Origin: JAWLBR01 sp041687495
GTDB lineage: Bacteria > Bacillota > Limnochordia > DTU087 > JAAYGB01
DNA length: 64,000 nucleotides
NCBI GenBank assembly: GCA_041687495.1
Contig: JAWLBR010000003.1
Span: 9,176 to 73,175, forward strand
Reading direction: 5' to 3'
Shown here: one piece after another, positions 1-8,730 of the stretch
How positions within the stretch are numbered: position 1 is the stretch's first letter
How the letters are laid out: the number at the start of each line of letters is the position of its first letter
The notes under the pieces: model-generated
Told to the model about the DNA's origin: nothing
Database searches by the model: none
The model's input: the letters and a program-made list of their open reading frames with translations, nothing else
Position numbers and translations under genes: made by a program

Positions 1-1671
1 ATACCCGTTGTCGCGATACTAGAGATAATCCTTACAGTGAGTACTGCCCATTTTTTTAGGGGTGGCATAGATATCGCCCTTGCCGGTGGCGAGACGTACA
101 TTCGATTTGCTTATGCTTTGATGGCAGTGATCATCAGCCTCTCACTCACTATTTATTTGAGAGAGCTAATCGTTGGACTGCTCAGCGAAAGAGCAATCGC
201 CGCGCTTCGCTCCAAAGCAACTCAGCAGCTTGCGTATTTACCGATACCAACACTAGAGCGTATGCACAGTGGAGACAATCTATCTAAGCTGACAAATGAC
301 ATCCAATTGGTCAAGCGCTTTCTCGACTCGGAAGGATATCAACTGGTCGTAACGCCGCTCATGGCGGTAGCCTCCTTGGCCTACATAGTCTATCTCAACT
401 GGCAGCTTTCACTGGCAAGTATCATCGTAATTCCGATGATGATGCTGGCGACGGTGAAGCTCTCTGCACCTTTGCAAAGTTACAGTAAAGCCCTCCAAGA
501 GGAATTGGCGAACATCAGCAAAACCAATCAGGACATCCTGGGCGGAATTCAAATCGTAAAGTCATTTAACCTGATGGATGTGGTACTAACCGGTTTTCGG
601 AGGCAAGTGGACGAGTCCGTGCGCCGAGGCAGGGCTATTGCTGTGCGCCGGGCAGTTGTGTCGAGTGTCTCTACCTTCCTGAGTTTTGTCCCATTCTTGA
701 CGCCGCTGGCCATCGGCAACTATCTTATCACCCGGGGGCAGATGTCGGTGGGAGCCCTGTTGGCATTTATCAATCTGTTGAATAACTTAACCTGGCCCTT
801 ATCGCAATTGCCCAATCACTACGCCAGCTACAAAGGAGCATTGGCCGGCCTGAGCCGGATATATGAGTTGATCGATATGGAGCCGGAAAGGCAGACAGGA
901 GCCATCTTCGCATCCGACGGTGAGCAAATAGTTCGTCTAGAGAACATCCGTTTTTCCTATACAGATCAGGACGTCTTACAAGGTCTGACCTTTACCATCA
1001 CCAAGGGCGAAACAGTGGCCTTGGTTGGACCCAGTGGCGGGGGAAAGTCAACGATCTTCAAACTGATTACCGGGTTTTATCGGCCCAGTGAGGGTCGCGT
1101 CGAGTTATTCAACCATCCATTGGAGGACTGGAAGTTAGAAGCTGTGCGAAAAGAAATCGCAGTGGTCTCCCAGGATACCTACCTGTTTCCCACCACGATA
1201 AGGGAGAATATCGCTTTGGGTCAAGACGATATCTCAATGGAGAAAATCATTGCTGCGGCCAAACAGGCCAATGCCCATGATTTCATTCTGGGATTACCCG
1301 GTGGGTACGACACCCTAGTCGGTGAAAGGGGAGCCAAGCTTTCCGGTGGGCAAAGGCAGCGGATATCGATAGCTAGGGCCATTCTCAAGGATGCTAAGCT
1401 GCTGCTTTTGGATGAGGCAACCTCTGCCCTGGATACGGAATCTGAGCATTTGGTGCAGCAGGCCTTGGAAGAGGCAATGACGGACAGGACCACTATGGTG
1501 ATTGCCCATAGACTGTCTACCATCAAAAACGCCGACAGAATCATGGTTTTGGCTGGGGGAACAGTTGTCGAGACAGGCAGCCATGATGAACTCCTAGAAG
1601 CGAACGGGACTTATAGTCGACTGTACAACAGAAACCTCTTTCAGCAGAATACTGAAGGCGGGGTGGCGTAG
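1..1671 (+). CDS. ABC exporter half-transporter, 5'-truncated by the window edge
   Basis: Exporter subunit with a fused membrane domain and ATPase. The reading frame is open from base 1 and the 12 codons before the first in-frame GTG (position 37) encode a hydrophobic segment that continues the membrane domain, so the true start lies outside the window. The visible part holds an N-terminal multi-helix region and a complete nucleotide-binding domain: Walker A GPSGGGKST near residue 343 of the visible protein, signature LSGGQ near 447, Walker B LLLLDEATSALD near 467 and the H-loop histidine near 501. The next gene begins at the base after its stop, so the two probably form a heterodimer. Both ATPases keep the catalytic Glu, so neither ATP site is visibly degenerate. 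Substrate unknown; lipids, peptides or drugs are all possible for this family. Confidence 0.93.
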   Translation: MPVVAILEIILTVSTAHFFRGGIDIALAGGETYIRFAYALMAVIISLSLTIYLRELIVGLLSERAIAALRSKATQQLAYLPIPTLERMHSGDNLSKLTNDIQLVKRFLDSEGYQLVVTPLMAVASLAYIVYLNWQLSLASIIVIPMMMLATVKLSAPLQSYSKALQEELANISKTNQDILGGIQIVKSFNLMDVVLTGFRRQVDESVRRGRAIAVRRAVVSSVSTFLSFVPFLTPLAIGNYLITRGQMSVGALLAFINLLNNLTWPLSQLPNHYASYKGALAGLSRIYELIDMEPERQTGAIFASDGEQIVRLENIRFSYTDQDVLQGLTFTITKGETVALVGPSGGGKSTIFKLITGFYRPSEGRVELFNHPLEDWKLEAVRKEIAVVSQDTYLFPTTIRENIALGQDDISMEKIIAAAKQANAHDFILGLPGGYDTLVGERGAKLSGGQRQRISIARAILKDAKLLLLDEATSALDTESEHLVQQALEEAMTDRTTMVIAHRLSTIKNADRIMVLAGGTVVETGSHDELLEANGTYSRLYNRNLFQQNTEGGVA

Positions 1672-3402
1672 ATGCAACAGTACAAGATTATGCTGGACTT
1701 GTTACGAGAACAAAGAGGCAAGTACCTGGTCGGACTCTTTTTGCTCGGTATTGCTAATCCCTTGAGTAATATTGCCGCATCGATACTCTTTATCGATGTC
1801 TTCGACAAAGCAGTATATGATGCCAGCCTCATCCCGGCGATTATTGCCAAGTTTTCGCTACTCATCCTGGTGGAGGCCACCATTACTCCCTTAGGCGGAT
1901 ATCTAGTGAACTTCTCTGCTCTCAAGACAACGGCAAGGTTGAGAGAGCAGGTCTTAAGAAAGCTGATTCGGTTAGATCAAACCACATTGAATAAGTCCCA
2001 TGGTGGAGATCTCATCTCCCGGTGCACCAACGATATTCAAATAGCCGAAACTGCTTACAAAGAACAGATCCAACAGGTGGGTCAGGTGTTGCTCAATGGA
2101 GTAGGCTGTAGTTTGTTTATGGTTATTCTGAACTGGAGATTTGCGGTGGCGTTGATGGTCTACCAGATGGTAATGCTGCTGGTAGCAACCCGCTTTGCCA
2201 AGGCATCGAAACAAGCCAGCGAAGAAGTGCAATCTGCTTTGGGCAAAGTCACAGAGAAGATCTCCGACATCTTGTCAGGTTTCCAGGTCATCCGGCTCTT
2301 TAGCATCGGCGAGTATATCGTTGACAAATTCAAGCTGCAAAATGAGCATGCGAGAAATAAGTCCGAGACAAAGGTTAGGCTTAATGCTGCGTATCGGGGT
2401 GTAAACAACTTTGCTTGGAGCAGTTCCTTTGTCGGCTTCATTGCCATTAGTACTTGGTTTCTGGCACGGGGCGATGTGTCCTTGGGGACAATTGTCGCCT
2501 TAACCCAGGCGCAGAATGGAGTCACGCAACTGTTCACTTCATTGGGAACGTACATTTATCAATTGCAGGCATCTATGGCTGGATTTGACCGCATACAAGA
2601 GCTGATGAGAAAAAAGGATGAACCCCAATACTATCCCCTTACCGGGACAGAGTACTGCGATGATGCTGCCTTGAGTTTGCGTAATGTCAGCTTTCACTAT
2701 GAGGATGGTGCGAAAGTAATTAATGATTTAAGCCTATCCATCGATAGGGGGGAGACCATTGCTATCGTAGGCCCCAGTGGTGGAGGGAAATCCACCCTCC
2801 TGAAACTTATCCTGGGTTTTCACTATCCCCAGTCGGGGGGAATATCAATTATGGGTAAACCTGCTAGTAAGTATACATTAGCAGAGATTCGAGATCTGGT
2901 CGCGTTTGTATCTCAAGATCCCTATCTCTTCAGCGGGACAGTCCGGGAGAACATATTGTATGGGAACCCAAGCGCTACCGACGAACAGGTCATCGCAGCC
3001 GCTAAGCAAGCAAATGCCCATGAGTTTATCCAAGGGTTAGGGGAAGGATACGACACTGTGGTGGGAGAGCGGGGAATATTCCTATCAGGGGGACAGAAAC
3101 AACGGATTGCCATCGCCAGGGCTATTCTGAAAGACGCCGAGATATTGCTGCTAGATGAAGCAACCTCAGCGCTGGACAATGAATCAGAAGCACTGGTGCA
3201 GACTGCCCTTGATGAGTTGATGAAAGAGAAGACCTCGATAGTGATTGCTCACAGACTATCGACGATAGAAGACGCAGACAGAATCTTGGTCATGGATCAA
3301 GGAGAGATTGCCGAACAAGGAACCCATCAGGAGTTGCTGAAGCAGGGAGGTATCTATGCCAGCCTATACAGTCTCCAGTTTAGGGAAGATCAAATAGCAT
3401 AA
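1672..3402 (+). CDS. ABC exporter half-transporter, partner of the preceding gene
   Basis: A 576-residue membrane-plus-ATPase half-exporter. About 310 residues of hydrophobic segments precede a nucleotide-binding domain with Walker A GPSGGGKST (near residue 367), signature LSGGQ (near 471), Walker B ending LLLLDEATSALD and the H-loop in IAHRLST. Its ATG directly follows the TAG of the upstream ABC gene, which points to translational coupling and a heterodimeric pump. All catalytic motifs are intact. No terminator is evident in the 120 bases after it; the leuS terminator lies on the opposite strand beyond. The substrate cannot be told from the sequence. Confidence 0.95.
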   Translation: MQQYKIMLDLLREQRGKYLVGLFLLGIANPLSNIAASILFIDVFDKAVYDASLIPAIIAKFSLLILVEATITPLGGYLVNFSALKTTARLREQVLRKLIRLDQTTLNKSHGGDLISRCTNDIQIAETAYKEQIQQVGQVLLNGVGCSLFMVILNWRFAVALMVYQMVMLLVATRFAKASKQASEEVQSALGKVTEKISDILSGFQVIRLFSIGEYIVDKFKLQNEHARNKSETKVRLNAAYRGVNNFAWSSSFVGFIAISTWFLARGDVSLGTIVALTQAQNGVTQLFTSLGTYIYQLQASMAGFDRIQELMRKKDEPQYYPLTGTEYCDDAALSLRNVSFHYEDGAKVINDLSLSIDRGETIAIVGPSGGGKSTLLKLILGFHYPQSGGISIMGKPASKYTLAEIRDLVAFVSQDPYLFSGTVRENILYGNPSATDEQVIAAAKQANAHEFIQGLGEGYDTVVGERGIFLSGGQKQRIAIARAILKDAEILLLDEATSALDNESEALVQTALDELMKEKTSIVIAHRLSTIEDADRILVMDQGEIAEQGTHQELLKQGGIYASLYSLQFREDQIA

Positions 3403-3520
3403 AATGCCCTGCAGATGGAGGCCAGTCAATCTTATCTGTTATGGATTACGGCCTTGGTTAGGGTCTCGGATACGATCGGATTTTGGTTCTTCTCGCAGTA
3501 TCTAGCGGCTTATGCACAGA

Positions 3521-3556
3521 AAAACAAGGCCCACTAATGCGGATTAGCGGGCCTTG
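3521..3556 (-). terminator. Rho-independent terminator of leuS
   Basis: On the minus strand a 14-bp nearly perfect stem (arms 3525-3538 and 3543-3556, one G-T pair) with a 4-base loop is followed by a run of T. It lies about 24 bases after the leuS stop. Confidence 0.88.
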
Positions 3557-3579
3557 TGGTGACTCTAGTGGATGCCTGT

Positions 3580-5997
3580 TTATTTCACCACAAAACTGTA
3601 GATTTTGCCAGGGACAAAGATCTCCTTGACGATCGTCTTGTCCGCAATGTGTTTAGCGATGTCAGGATCCTGCAGAGCTTTGGATCGAGCCTCATCCTGG
3701 GAACTCTTCGCGGGCAGGGACAGAGTTCCTCGGAGCTTGCCATTGACCTGAACCGGTACTTCCACGACGTCGGCAATGGCCTTTGCTTCATCCCACGTCA
3801 CCCAGCTTTGGGCATGGAGGGCGCCGCCAAAGTCATTTGCCTGCCAGAGCTCCTCGGTCATGTGGGGAGCGAAGGGATTGAGCATGATCAAGAAAGACTT
3901 CAGCTCGCCTCGGGTGATCTGATTGCGGCCGTAGAACTCGTTGACCATCGCCATTAGTGTGGCTACGGCGGTATTGAACTTCATCCGTTCAATATCTTCG
4001 CTGACCTTGGCCATGGATTGGTGCATCATCGGTTCCAGCTCTGAGGAGTACCCCTCATCCTCGGTGAGGAATTCCTGCATCCGCCACACCCGATCGAGGA
4101 AGCGGCGGCATCCCCGTAGGCCTTGTTGCGACCAGGCGGTAGACTGCTCGAAGGCACCGATAAACATTTCGTAGACCCGAAAGGCGTCAGCCCCAAACTC
4201 TTCGACCACCTCGTCGGGGTTGATCACATTACCCCGAGATTTGGACATCTTTTCGTTGTTTTCTCCGAGAATCATCCCATGGGAAGTCCGGATTCGATAA
4301 GGCTCAGGAGTGGGGACCAGGTCCAGGTCGTAGAGGAACTTATGCCAAAACCGAGAGTAGAGCAAATGCAGAGTGGTGTGCTCCATACCACCGTTGTACC
4401 AGTCCACGGGTGTCCAGTACTCTAGTTCCTCTTTAGCAGCGAACGCGTCTTGGTTGTGGGGGTCGCAGTAGCGCAGGAAATACCAGGACGATCCGGCCCA
4501 GTTGGGCATGGTGTCGGTCTCTCGCTCTGCCGGGGCTCCACATTTCGGACAAGTGGTTTCCACCCAACCTCGGATCTCGGCCAAGGGGGAGTCACCGGTA
4601 TCAGTAGGTTGATAGTGCTCCACGTCGGGAAGCACCACCGGAAGCTGATCCTCGGGTACAGGAACCCAGCCGCAGTGATCGCAGTGGATCAGGGGTATGG
4701 GTTCACCCCAATAGTGCTGCCGGCTAAACACCCAGTCCCGTAGCTTGTAGTTAACTTGCTTGGTACCCAGACCCTGGTCTTGTAGCCAGTCGAGCATTTG
4801 CGGGATTGCGTCCTTTACACTGAGACCGTTGAGCCAACCGGAATTGACCAGAGTTCCTGATTCGACGTCGGTGTAGGCTTCTTTGTCCACATCGCCTCCC
4901 TGGATGACCTCAACAATGGGAAGGTCAAACTGTTTGGCGAATTCCCAGTCTCGGGTGTCATGGGCAGGGACGGCCATGATGGCGCCGGTTCCGTAAGTCA
5001 TCAGGACGTAGTCGGAGATCCACACGGGGATGGCGGATCCAGTTGCAGGGTTGATAGCCTCGACCCCTTCCAACGGCACCCCGGTCTTGTCCTTGGCCAA
5101 CTCTGTACGCTCAAAATCCGACTTGCGAGCCGCCTGTTCTCGATATTTCGTCACAGCATCCCAGTTGGTGATTTGCTCCTTGAGTTCATCGACGAGGGGG
5201 TGCTCCGGGGATAAGACCATATATGTAGCTCCAAACAAGGTGTCGGGGCGAGTGGTGAACACTCTGATGGGAGTGTCGCTTCCCGATACGGAAAACTCGA
5301 TCTCAGCACCTTCTGAGCGACCAATCCAATTCCGCTGCTGGGTCTTCACTTGGTCAATGTAATCTACCAGGTCGAGATCATCGATGAGCCTTTGGGCATA
5401 GGCAGTAATCTTGAGCATCCATTGGCTCTTAACCTTGCGGACAACTTCGCCTCCACAGCGTTCGCAGACGCCGTTGACTACTTCTTCATTGGCCAATCCG
5501 ATTTTGCAGCTTGTACACCAATTAATCGGCATTTCAGATTTGTAGGCCAGACCCTTCTTGAACAGTTGGAGGAAGATCCATTGTGTCCAACGGTAGTATC
5601 CCGGGTCAGTAGTGTTGATCTCCCGCGACCAGTCGAAGGAAAAGCCAAGGCTTTTTAGTTGCTGCTTGAATCTGGCCACGTTTCTGGCAGTGACCGCTTT
5701 GGGGTGGACCTGGTGTTTGATGGCGAAGTTTTCGGTTGGCAAGCCAAAGGCGTCCCAACCCATGGGATAGAGAACGTTGTATCCTTCCAGACGCCGTTTC
5801 CGGGCAATGACATCCAAAGCTGTGTAGCTTCTAGGATGACCTACGTGAAGACCCTCACCCGATGGATAAGGGAACTCTACCAAAGCGTAGTATTTGGGTT
5901 TTGTCTTGTCGTCGAGAACACGGAAAGTACCTTCTTGCTCCCAAATATCCTGCCACTTCCTCTCGACGTGCCGCGGTTCGTAGTTAGCATTGTTCAT
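3580..5997 (-). CDS. leuS: Leucyl-tRNA synthetase
   Basis: Class I aminoacyl-tRNA synthetase that charges tRNA-Leu in the cytoplasm. The 805-residue length is normal for bacterial LeuRS. Visible motifs are the HIGH-type signature HVGH (residues 51-54) behind FPYPSG, a zinc-knuckle-like CTSC...CERC segment near residue 160-180, the CP1 editing domain with the threonine-rich TTRPDT stretch and the conserved Asp region (PAHDTRDWEF), and KMSKS at 583-587. The start is supported by AAGGAGGG a few bases upstream. A good promoter lies at 6070-6098, leaving a leader of only about 65 bases, too short for the T-box riboswitch that often controls leuS in Firmicutes, and no T-box core is present. Confidence 0.98.
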   Translation of the reverse strand: MNNANYEPRHVERKWQDIWEQEGTFRVLDDKTKPKYYALVEFPYPSGEGLHVGHPRSYTALDVIARKRRLEGYNVLYPMGWDAFGLPTENFAIKHQVHPKAVTARNVARFKQQLKSLGFSFDWSREINTTDPGYYRWTQWIFLQLFKKGLAYKSEMPINWCTSCKIGLANEEVVNGVCERCGGEVVRKVKSQWMLKITAYAQRLIDDLDLVDYIDQVKTQQRNWIGRSEGAEIEFSVSGSDTPIRVFTTRPDTLFGATYMVLSPEHPLVDELKEQITNWDAVTKYREQAARKSDFERTELAKDKTGVPLEGVEAINPATGSAIPVWISDYVLMTYGTGAIMAVPAHDTRDWEFAKQFDLPIVEVIQGGDVDKEAYTDVESGTLVNSGWLNGLSVKDAIPQMLDWLQDQGLGTKQVNYKLRDWVFSRQHYWGEPIPLIHCDHCGWVPVPEDQLPVVLPDVEHYQPTDTGDSPLAEIRGWVETTCPKCGAPAERETDTMPNWAGSSWYFLRYCDPHNQDAFAAKEELEYWTPVDWYNGGMEHTTLHLLYSRFWHKFLYDLDLVPTPEPYRIRTSHGMILGENNEKMSKSRGNVINPDEVVEEFGADAFRVYEMFIGAFEQSTAWSQQGLRGCRRFLDRVWRMQEFLTEDEGYSSELEPMMHQSMAKVSEDIERMKFNTAVATLMAMVNEFYGRNQITRGELKSFLIMLNPFAPHMTEELWQANDFGGALHAQSWVTWDEAKAIADVVEVPVQVNGKLRGTLSLPAKSSQDEARSKALQDPDIAKHIADKTIVKEIFVPGKIYSFVVK

Positions 5998-6069
5998 CTG
6001 TGAGTGCCCTCCTTGTCATGCCGTAGTTATACATGGCAGACATTCCAACTGTTGGTTCAATTTAGCTCT

Positions 6070-6098
6070 ATACTACGCCAGATCCGAGACAAGGTCAA
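6070..6098 (-). promoter_or_regulatory. Promoter for leuS
   Basis: On the minus strand TTGACC (6093-6098), a 17-base spacer and TAGTAT (6070-6075) form a sigma-A-type promoter. The predicted start of transcription is about 65 bases before the leuS ATG. Confidence 0.7.
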
Positions 6099-6296
6099 AC
6101 CTCGTCTTCGCCACAGTATCTCTTCGGTGCAAATAGACAAGCATACTGCAACGGCATGCCAGTGGACAAGATCCTCGCCATCGGTGAATCGGAGACTGCC
6201 AGCAGCGATGCGGGAGGTATTACTCAGGCACTGGAGAAACTGGGATTGTGGCCTTTTAGGCCCGCGAATGATGGCAGCCTTGAGGAGGGAAACCAG

Positions 6297-7016
6297 GTGA
6301 GTAAGCCTTATTTGCTCTTTGATGTCGGTGGTACCTTGGTGTATCCAGATCCGGAAGTGACGGCACAGGTGTGCAGTGACTGGGGGTATCAGTTGTCGGC
6401 TGAGGAGATTTTGTCATCATTTTTTGCGACGCTGTATCGCATGGATTGTGCCTTGCGAGAAACGGGTTCGGTGGATTGGACCGATTCCTTCTTGCCGCTG
6501 GGTTTGGTGGCGAAGGGCGTGGCTTCCAAAGACGCCGTCGACATTATTGCAGAAACCAAAGCCCGTAAGCTGCCCCAGGGGTTGTGGACTTTCACCTACC
6601 CAGTAGTGCGTGAAACCTTACACCGATTGCAGACAGCCGGTTTTCGAATGGCGGCCATCTCCAACTCCGACGGGACCGTTGAGCAGCAATTGAGGGATGT
6701 GGGTCTTGCCGGCTACTTTCACCGGGTGTTTGACTCTGCGGTAGTCGGAGTGGAAAAGCCAGATTCAAAGATCTTTCACGTGGCTTTAGCGGAGTTGGGG
6801 CTCGAGCCTGACGCCTGTATCTACGTGGGCGACGTGTTTATGCTAGACGTCCAGGGAGCCAATCGAGCGGGATTGCGGGCAGTGCATATCGACAATTCTG
6901 GGCTGTATCAAGACTGGCCTGGTCTTCACTTCTCGCATGTCAGTCAGCTTGCCGACGCTCTCATTGATGGTACCTTGGCCCTTGATGACGAGAGATTGAC
7001 AGTTTTTCGAAGTTAG
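6297..7016 (+). CDS. HAD-superfamily hydrolase, REG-2-like
   Basis: A 239-residue phosphatase-type HAD protein. I chose the GTG at 6297 because a GAGGAGGGA site lies just upstream and the protein then begins directly with the first catalytic loop; an ATG at 6156 would add 47 residues of no recognisable character. Motif I reads FDVGGTL, so the nucleophilic Asp is present but the usual second Asp is Gly, as in some haloacid-dehalogenase and REG-2-like members. Motif II is ISNSDG, motif III the Lys in VEKPDSK, and motif IV YVGDVFMLD with both acidic residues. The substrate is unknown. The gene is divergent from leuS. Confidence 0.88.
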   Translation: MSKPYLLFDVGGTLVYPDPEVTAQVCSDWGYQLSAEEILSSFFATLYRMDCALRETGSVDWTDSFLPLGLVAKGVASKDAVDIIAETKARKLPQGLWTFTYPVVRETLHRLQTAGFRMAAISNSDGTVEQQLRDVGLAGYFHRVFDSAVVGVEKPDSKIFHVALAELGLEPDACIYVGDVFMLDVQGANRAGLRAVHIDNSGLYQDWPGLHFSHVSQLADALIDGTLALDDERLTVFRS

Positions 7017-7137
7017 CGGCAAGGGCCTCGGCTTGATTGCCTGCGGCCTCCCGCTTGAGTGCCCTTCTTGAACTCCTCCGTCCCAAGACGGAGCCGAACT
7101 CCTACCGCAGTCCCTGGGGCGGACTGGTTGCTCATGC

Positions 7138-7143
7138 TATACT
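7138..7143 (+). promoter_or_regulatory. Possible -10 element for the MFS gene
   Basis: TATACT lies about 34 bases before the preferred MFS start at 7177. Transcription would begin near 7150, which argues against using the ATG at 7150. The -35 region is poor. Confidence 0.35.
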
Positions 7144-7176
7144 TAACTCATGAGATGTCTGAGGGGACGGATGGGT

Positions 7177-8529
7177 ATGGTTCAAAGTTCGCAAGAACGA
7201 ATTTCTTTGTGGAGAAGGCTGTTTATTAACCGAGACTATGGGTTGTTGTTTGTGGGTCGGTTGGTGTCACAGATTGGCGACGGGGTCCATTACTTTGCAC
7301 TGACCTGGCTGGTTCTCGACTTAACGGGGTCGGGAACAGCCTTGGGTTCACTGCTGATGGCCTCAACACTTCCCGGTATTTTGCTATCCCCGTTTGCTGG
7401 GGTGATTGCCGACACTGTGGATCGGAAGTTGATCGTAGTTGCGGCGGATGTGGTCCGTGGTTTGCTGATGCTTGTTCTAGCCGGAGTCTATTTCGCCGGG
7501 CAGCTGAGCTTATCTATTCTCTATGTAGCAACAGTATTACTGTCGCTGTGTGGTGTTGTGTTCGGACCGGCCATCTCTGCTGCGACGCCAAACCTGGTAA
7601 GGAAAGAGGAGTTGGTCCAGGCGAACGCTAGGGACAGCTTCTCTATGAGTGCAACGGGTATTCTGGGCCCGATTGTCGGCGCGGCTCTGCTCGGGCTCAC
7701 TGGGTACTTTGGAGTGTTCTTACTTAACGGAGTATCTTTTCTGGCTTCCGCTGTATCCGAGATGTTTATTCGCTTTCCCAAGGCAGCGGGACATGGTGCT
7801 GACAGTCTGGGCACGAACGAAGACTCTGAGAGTCGGGCTAGGCCCATGCAGCAGCTGGTCGTGAACTTCAAGGAAGGGCTAGCCTATATCTGGGAAAATC
7901 CTGGTCTGCGCACGATAATTCTGTTTGCATTAGCCTTGAATTTCATCTGGAACCCACTGTTCTCGATCGTGCTTCCTTACTTCGGTAAAGAAGTACTGCA
8001 GATGAAAGCCAGCCATTTCGGATTAACCCAGTCCAGCTTTCCGGCGGGATTGCTACTGGGTACCTTCTTGGTCGGCGCACTGACGCAAAGAATCAAGAAG
8101 CACCGCTTACTGGCACTTGGAGTCAGCGTGGAAGGGATTCTTACTCTCCTGATGAGCATCCTCGCCCTACGTGTGATTCACGAGGGACTGTCACCGCTGG
8201 CTTTGGTAGGTAGCTTGGCTGTGCCTATACTGCTTCTGGGCGTGTGCAACGTACAGATCAACGTGCCCTTCAAAGTTGTGCTGCAGGAAACGGTACCAGA
8301 CACCCATAGGGGGAGGGTATTTGGGCTTCTAGACAGCTTGGTGCAGATCCTTGTCCCCGTTTCGATGGCTTTGTTTGGAGTACTGGTGGACGTTGTCCCC
8401 ACCTTTTATTTCCTAGTCATGTGTGGAGCCATTTCAGTGGTCTTGGGTATCGGTATGGGTATGTCTACCAGTATTCGAGGACTATATGAGCAGCCGACGG
8501 CTGAACATGACTCCAAAAGGGCAGTATGA
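7177..8529 (+). CDS. MFS transporter, EntS/MFS_3-like
   Basis: A 450-residue major facilitator with about 12 hydrophobic segments, probably a proton-driven exporter. The region after RLVSQIGDGVHYFALTWL matches the start of the MFS_3 (enterobactin-exporter-like) group, and the loop RKLIVVAADVVRGLLM is typical of it. Three in-frame ATGs (7150, 7171, 7177) are possible. GAGGGGA at 7161-7167 is spaced best, 9 bases, for 7177. A hydrophilic loop near the middle (residues about 200-225) is rich in Asp, Glu and Ser. The protein belongs to the same broad group as the MFS gene at 9832-11118. Substrate unknown. Confidence 0.9.
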   Translation: MVQSSQERISLWRRLFINRDYGLLFVGRLVSQIGDGVHYFALTWLVLDLTGSGTALGSLLMASTLPGILLSPFAGVIADTVDRKLIVVAADVVRGLLMLVLAGVYFAGQLSLSILYVATVLLSLCGVVFGPAISAATPNLVRKEELVQANARDSFSMSATGILGPIVGAALLGLTGYFGVFLLNGVSFLASAVSEMFIRFPKAAGHGADSLGTNEDSESRARPMQQLVVNFKEGLAYIWENPGLRTIILFALALNFIWNPLFSIVLPYFGKEVLQMKASHFGLTQSSFPAGLLLGTFLVGALTQRIKKHRLLALGVSVEGILTLLMSILALRVIHEGLSPLALVGSLAVPILLLGVCNVQINVPFKVVLQETVPDTHRGRVFGLLDSLVQILVPVSMALFGVLVDVVPTFYFLVMCGAISVVLGIGMGMSTSIRGLYEQPTAEHDSKRAV

Positions 8530-8631
8530 GTTTGGCCAGAAAACGTCCACCAAGTCTTTGCTACCTGGAGCAGTTTCGCTCAGAGTTTCAGTGCTAGACT
8601 AAGTTGAGAAAACGGAGTGATAGTACACTTT

Positions 8632-8705
8632 GAGGCGCTGCACATTTCCCAAAGGGATTGCCACTTTCCACTGCGAGAGTCATCCCCAGGGGCTTGTAGC
8701 GCCTC
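8632..8705. other. Structured intergenic element closed by an 8-bp stem
   Basis: GAGGCGCT (8632-8639) pairs perfectly with AGCGCCTC (8698-8705), with smaller hairpins such as TCCC-AAA-GGGA inside. It lies between convergent genes and lacks a T-run on either side, so it is a weak terminator candidate. I do not recognise it as a known riboswitch. Confidence 0.3.
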
Positions 8706-8730
8706 TTGTCTGTCTGGAAGCAAGTGTAGA

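Noticed and set aside
37..1671. GTG at 37 as the true start of the first ABC gene
   Set aside because: The frame is open upstream and encodes part of a membrane helix, so the gene is truncated by the window edge.
3556..6003. Several 80-130-codon plus-strand ORFs opposite leuS
   Set aside because: Antisense shadows of a highly conserved gene.
5998..6296. T-box riboswitch for leuS
   Set aside because: The promoter is only about 65 bases from the ATG, and no T-box core sequence is present.
6156..6296. N-terminal extension of the HAD protein (ATG 6156)
   Set aside because: The extension has no family similarity, and GAGGAGGGA lies directly before the GTG at 6297.
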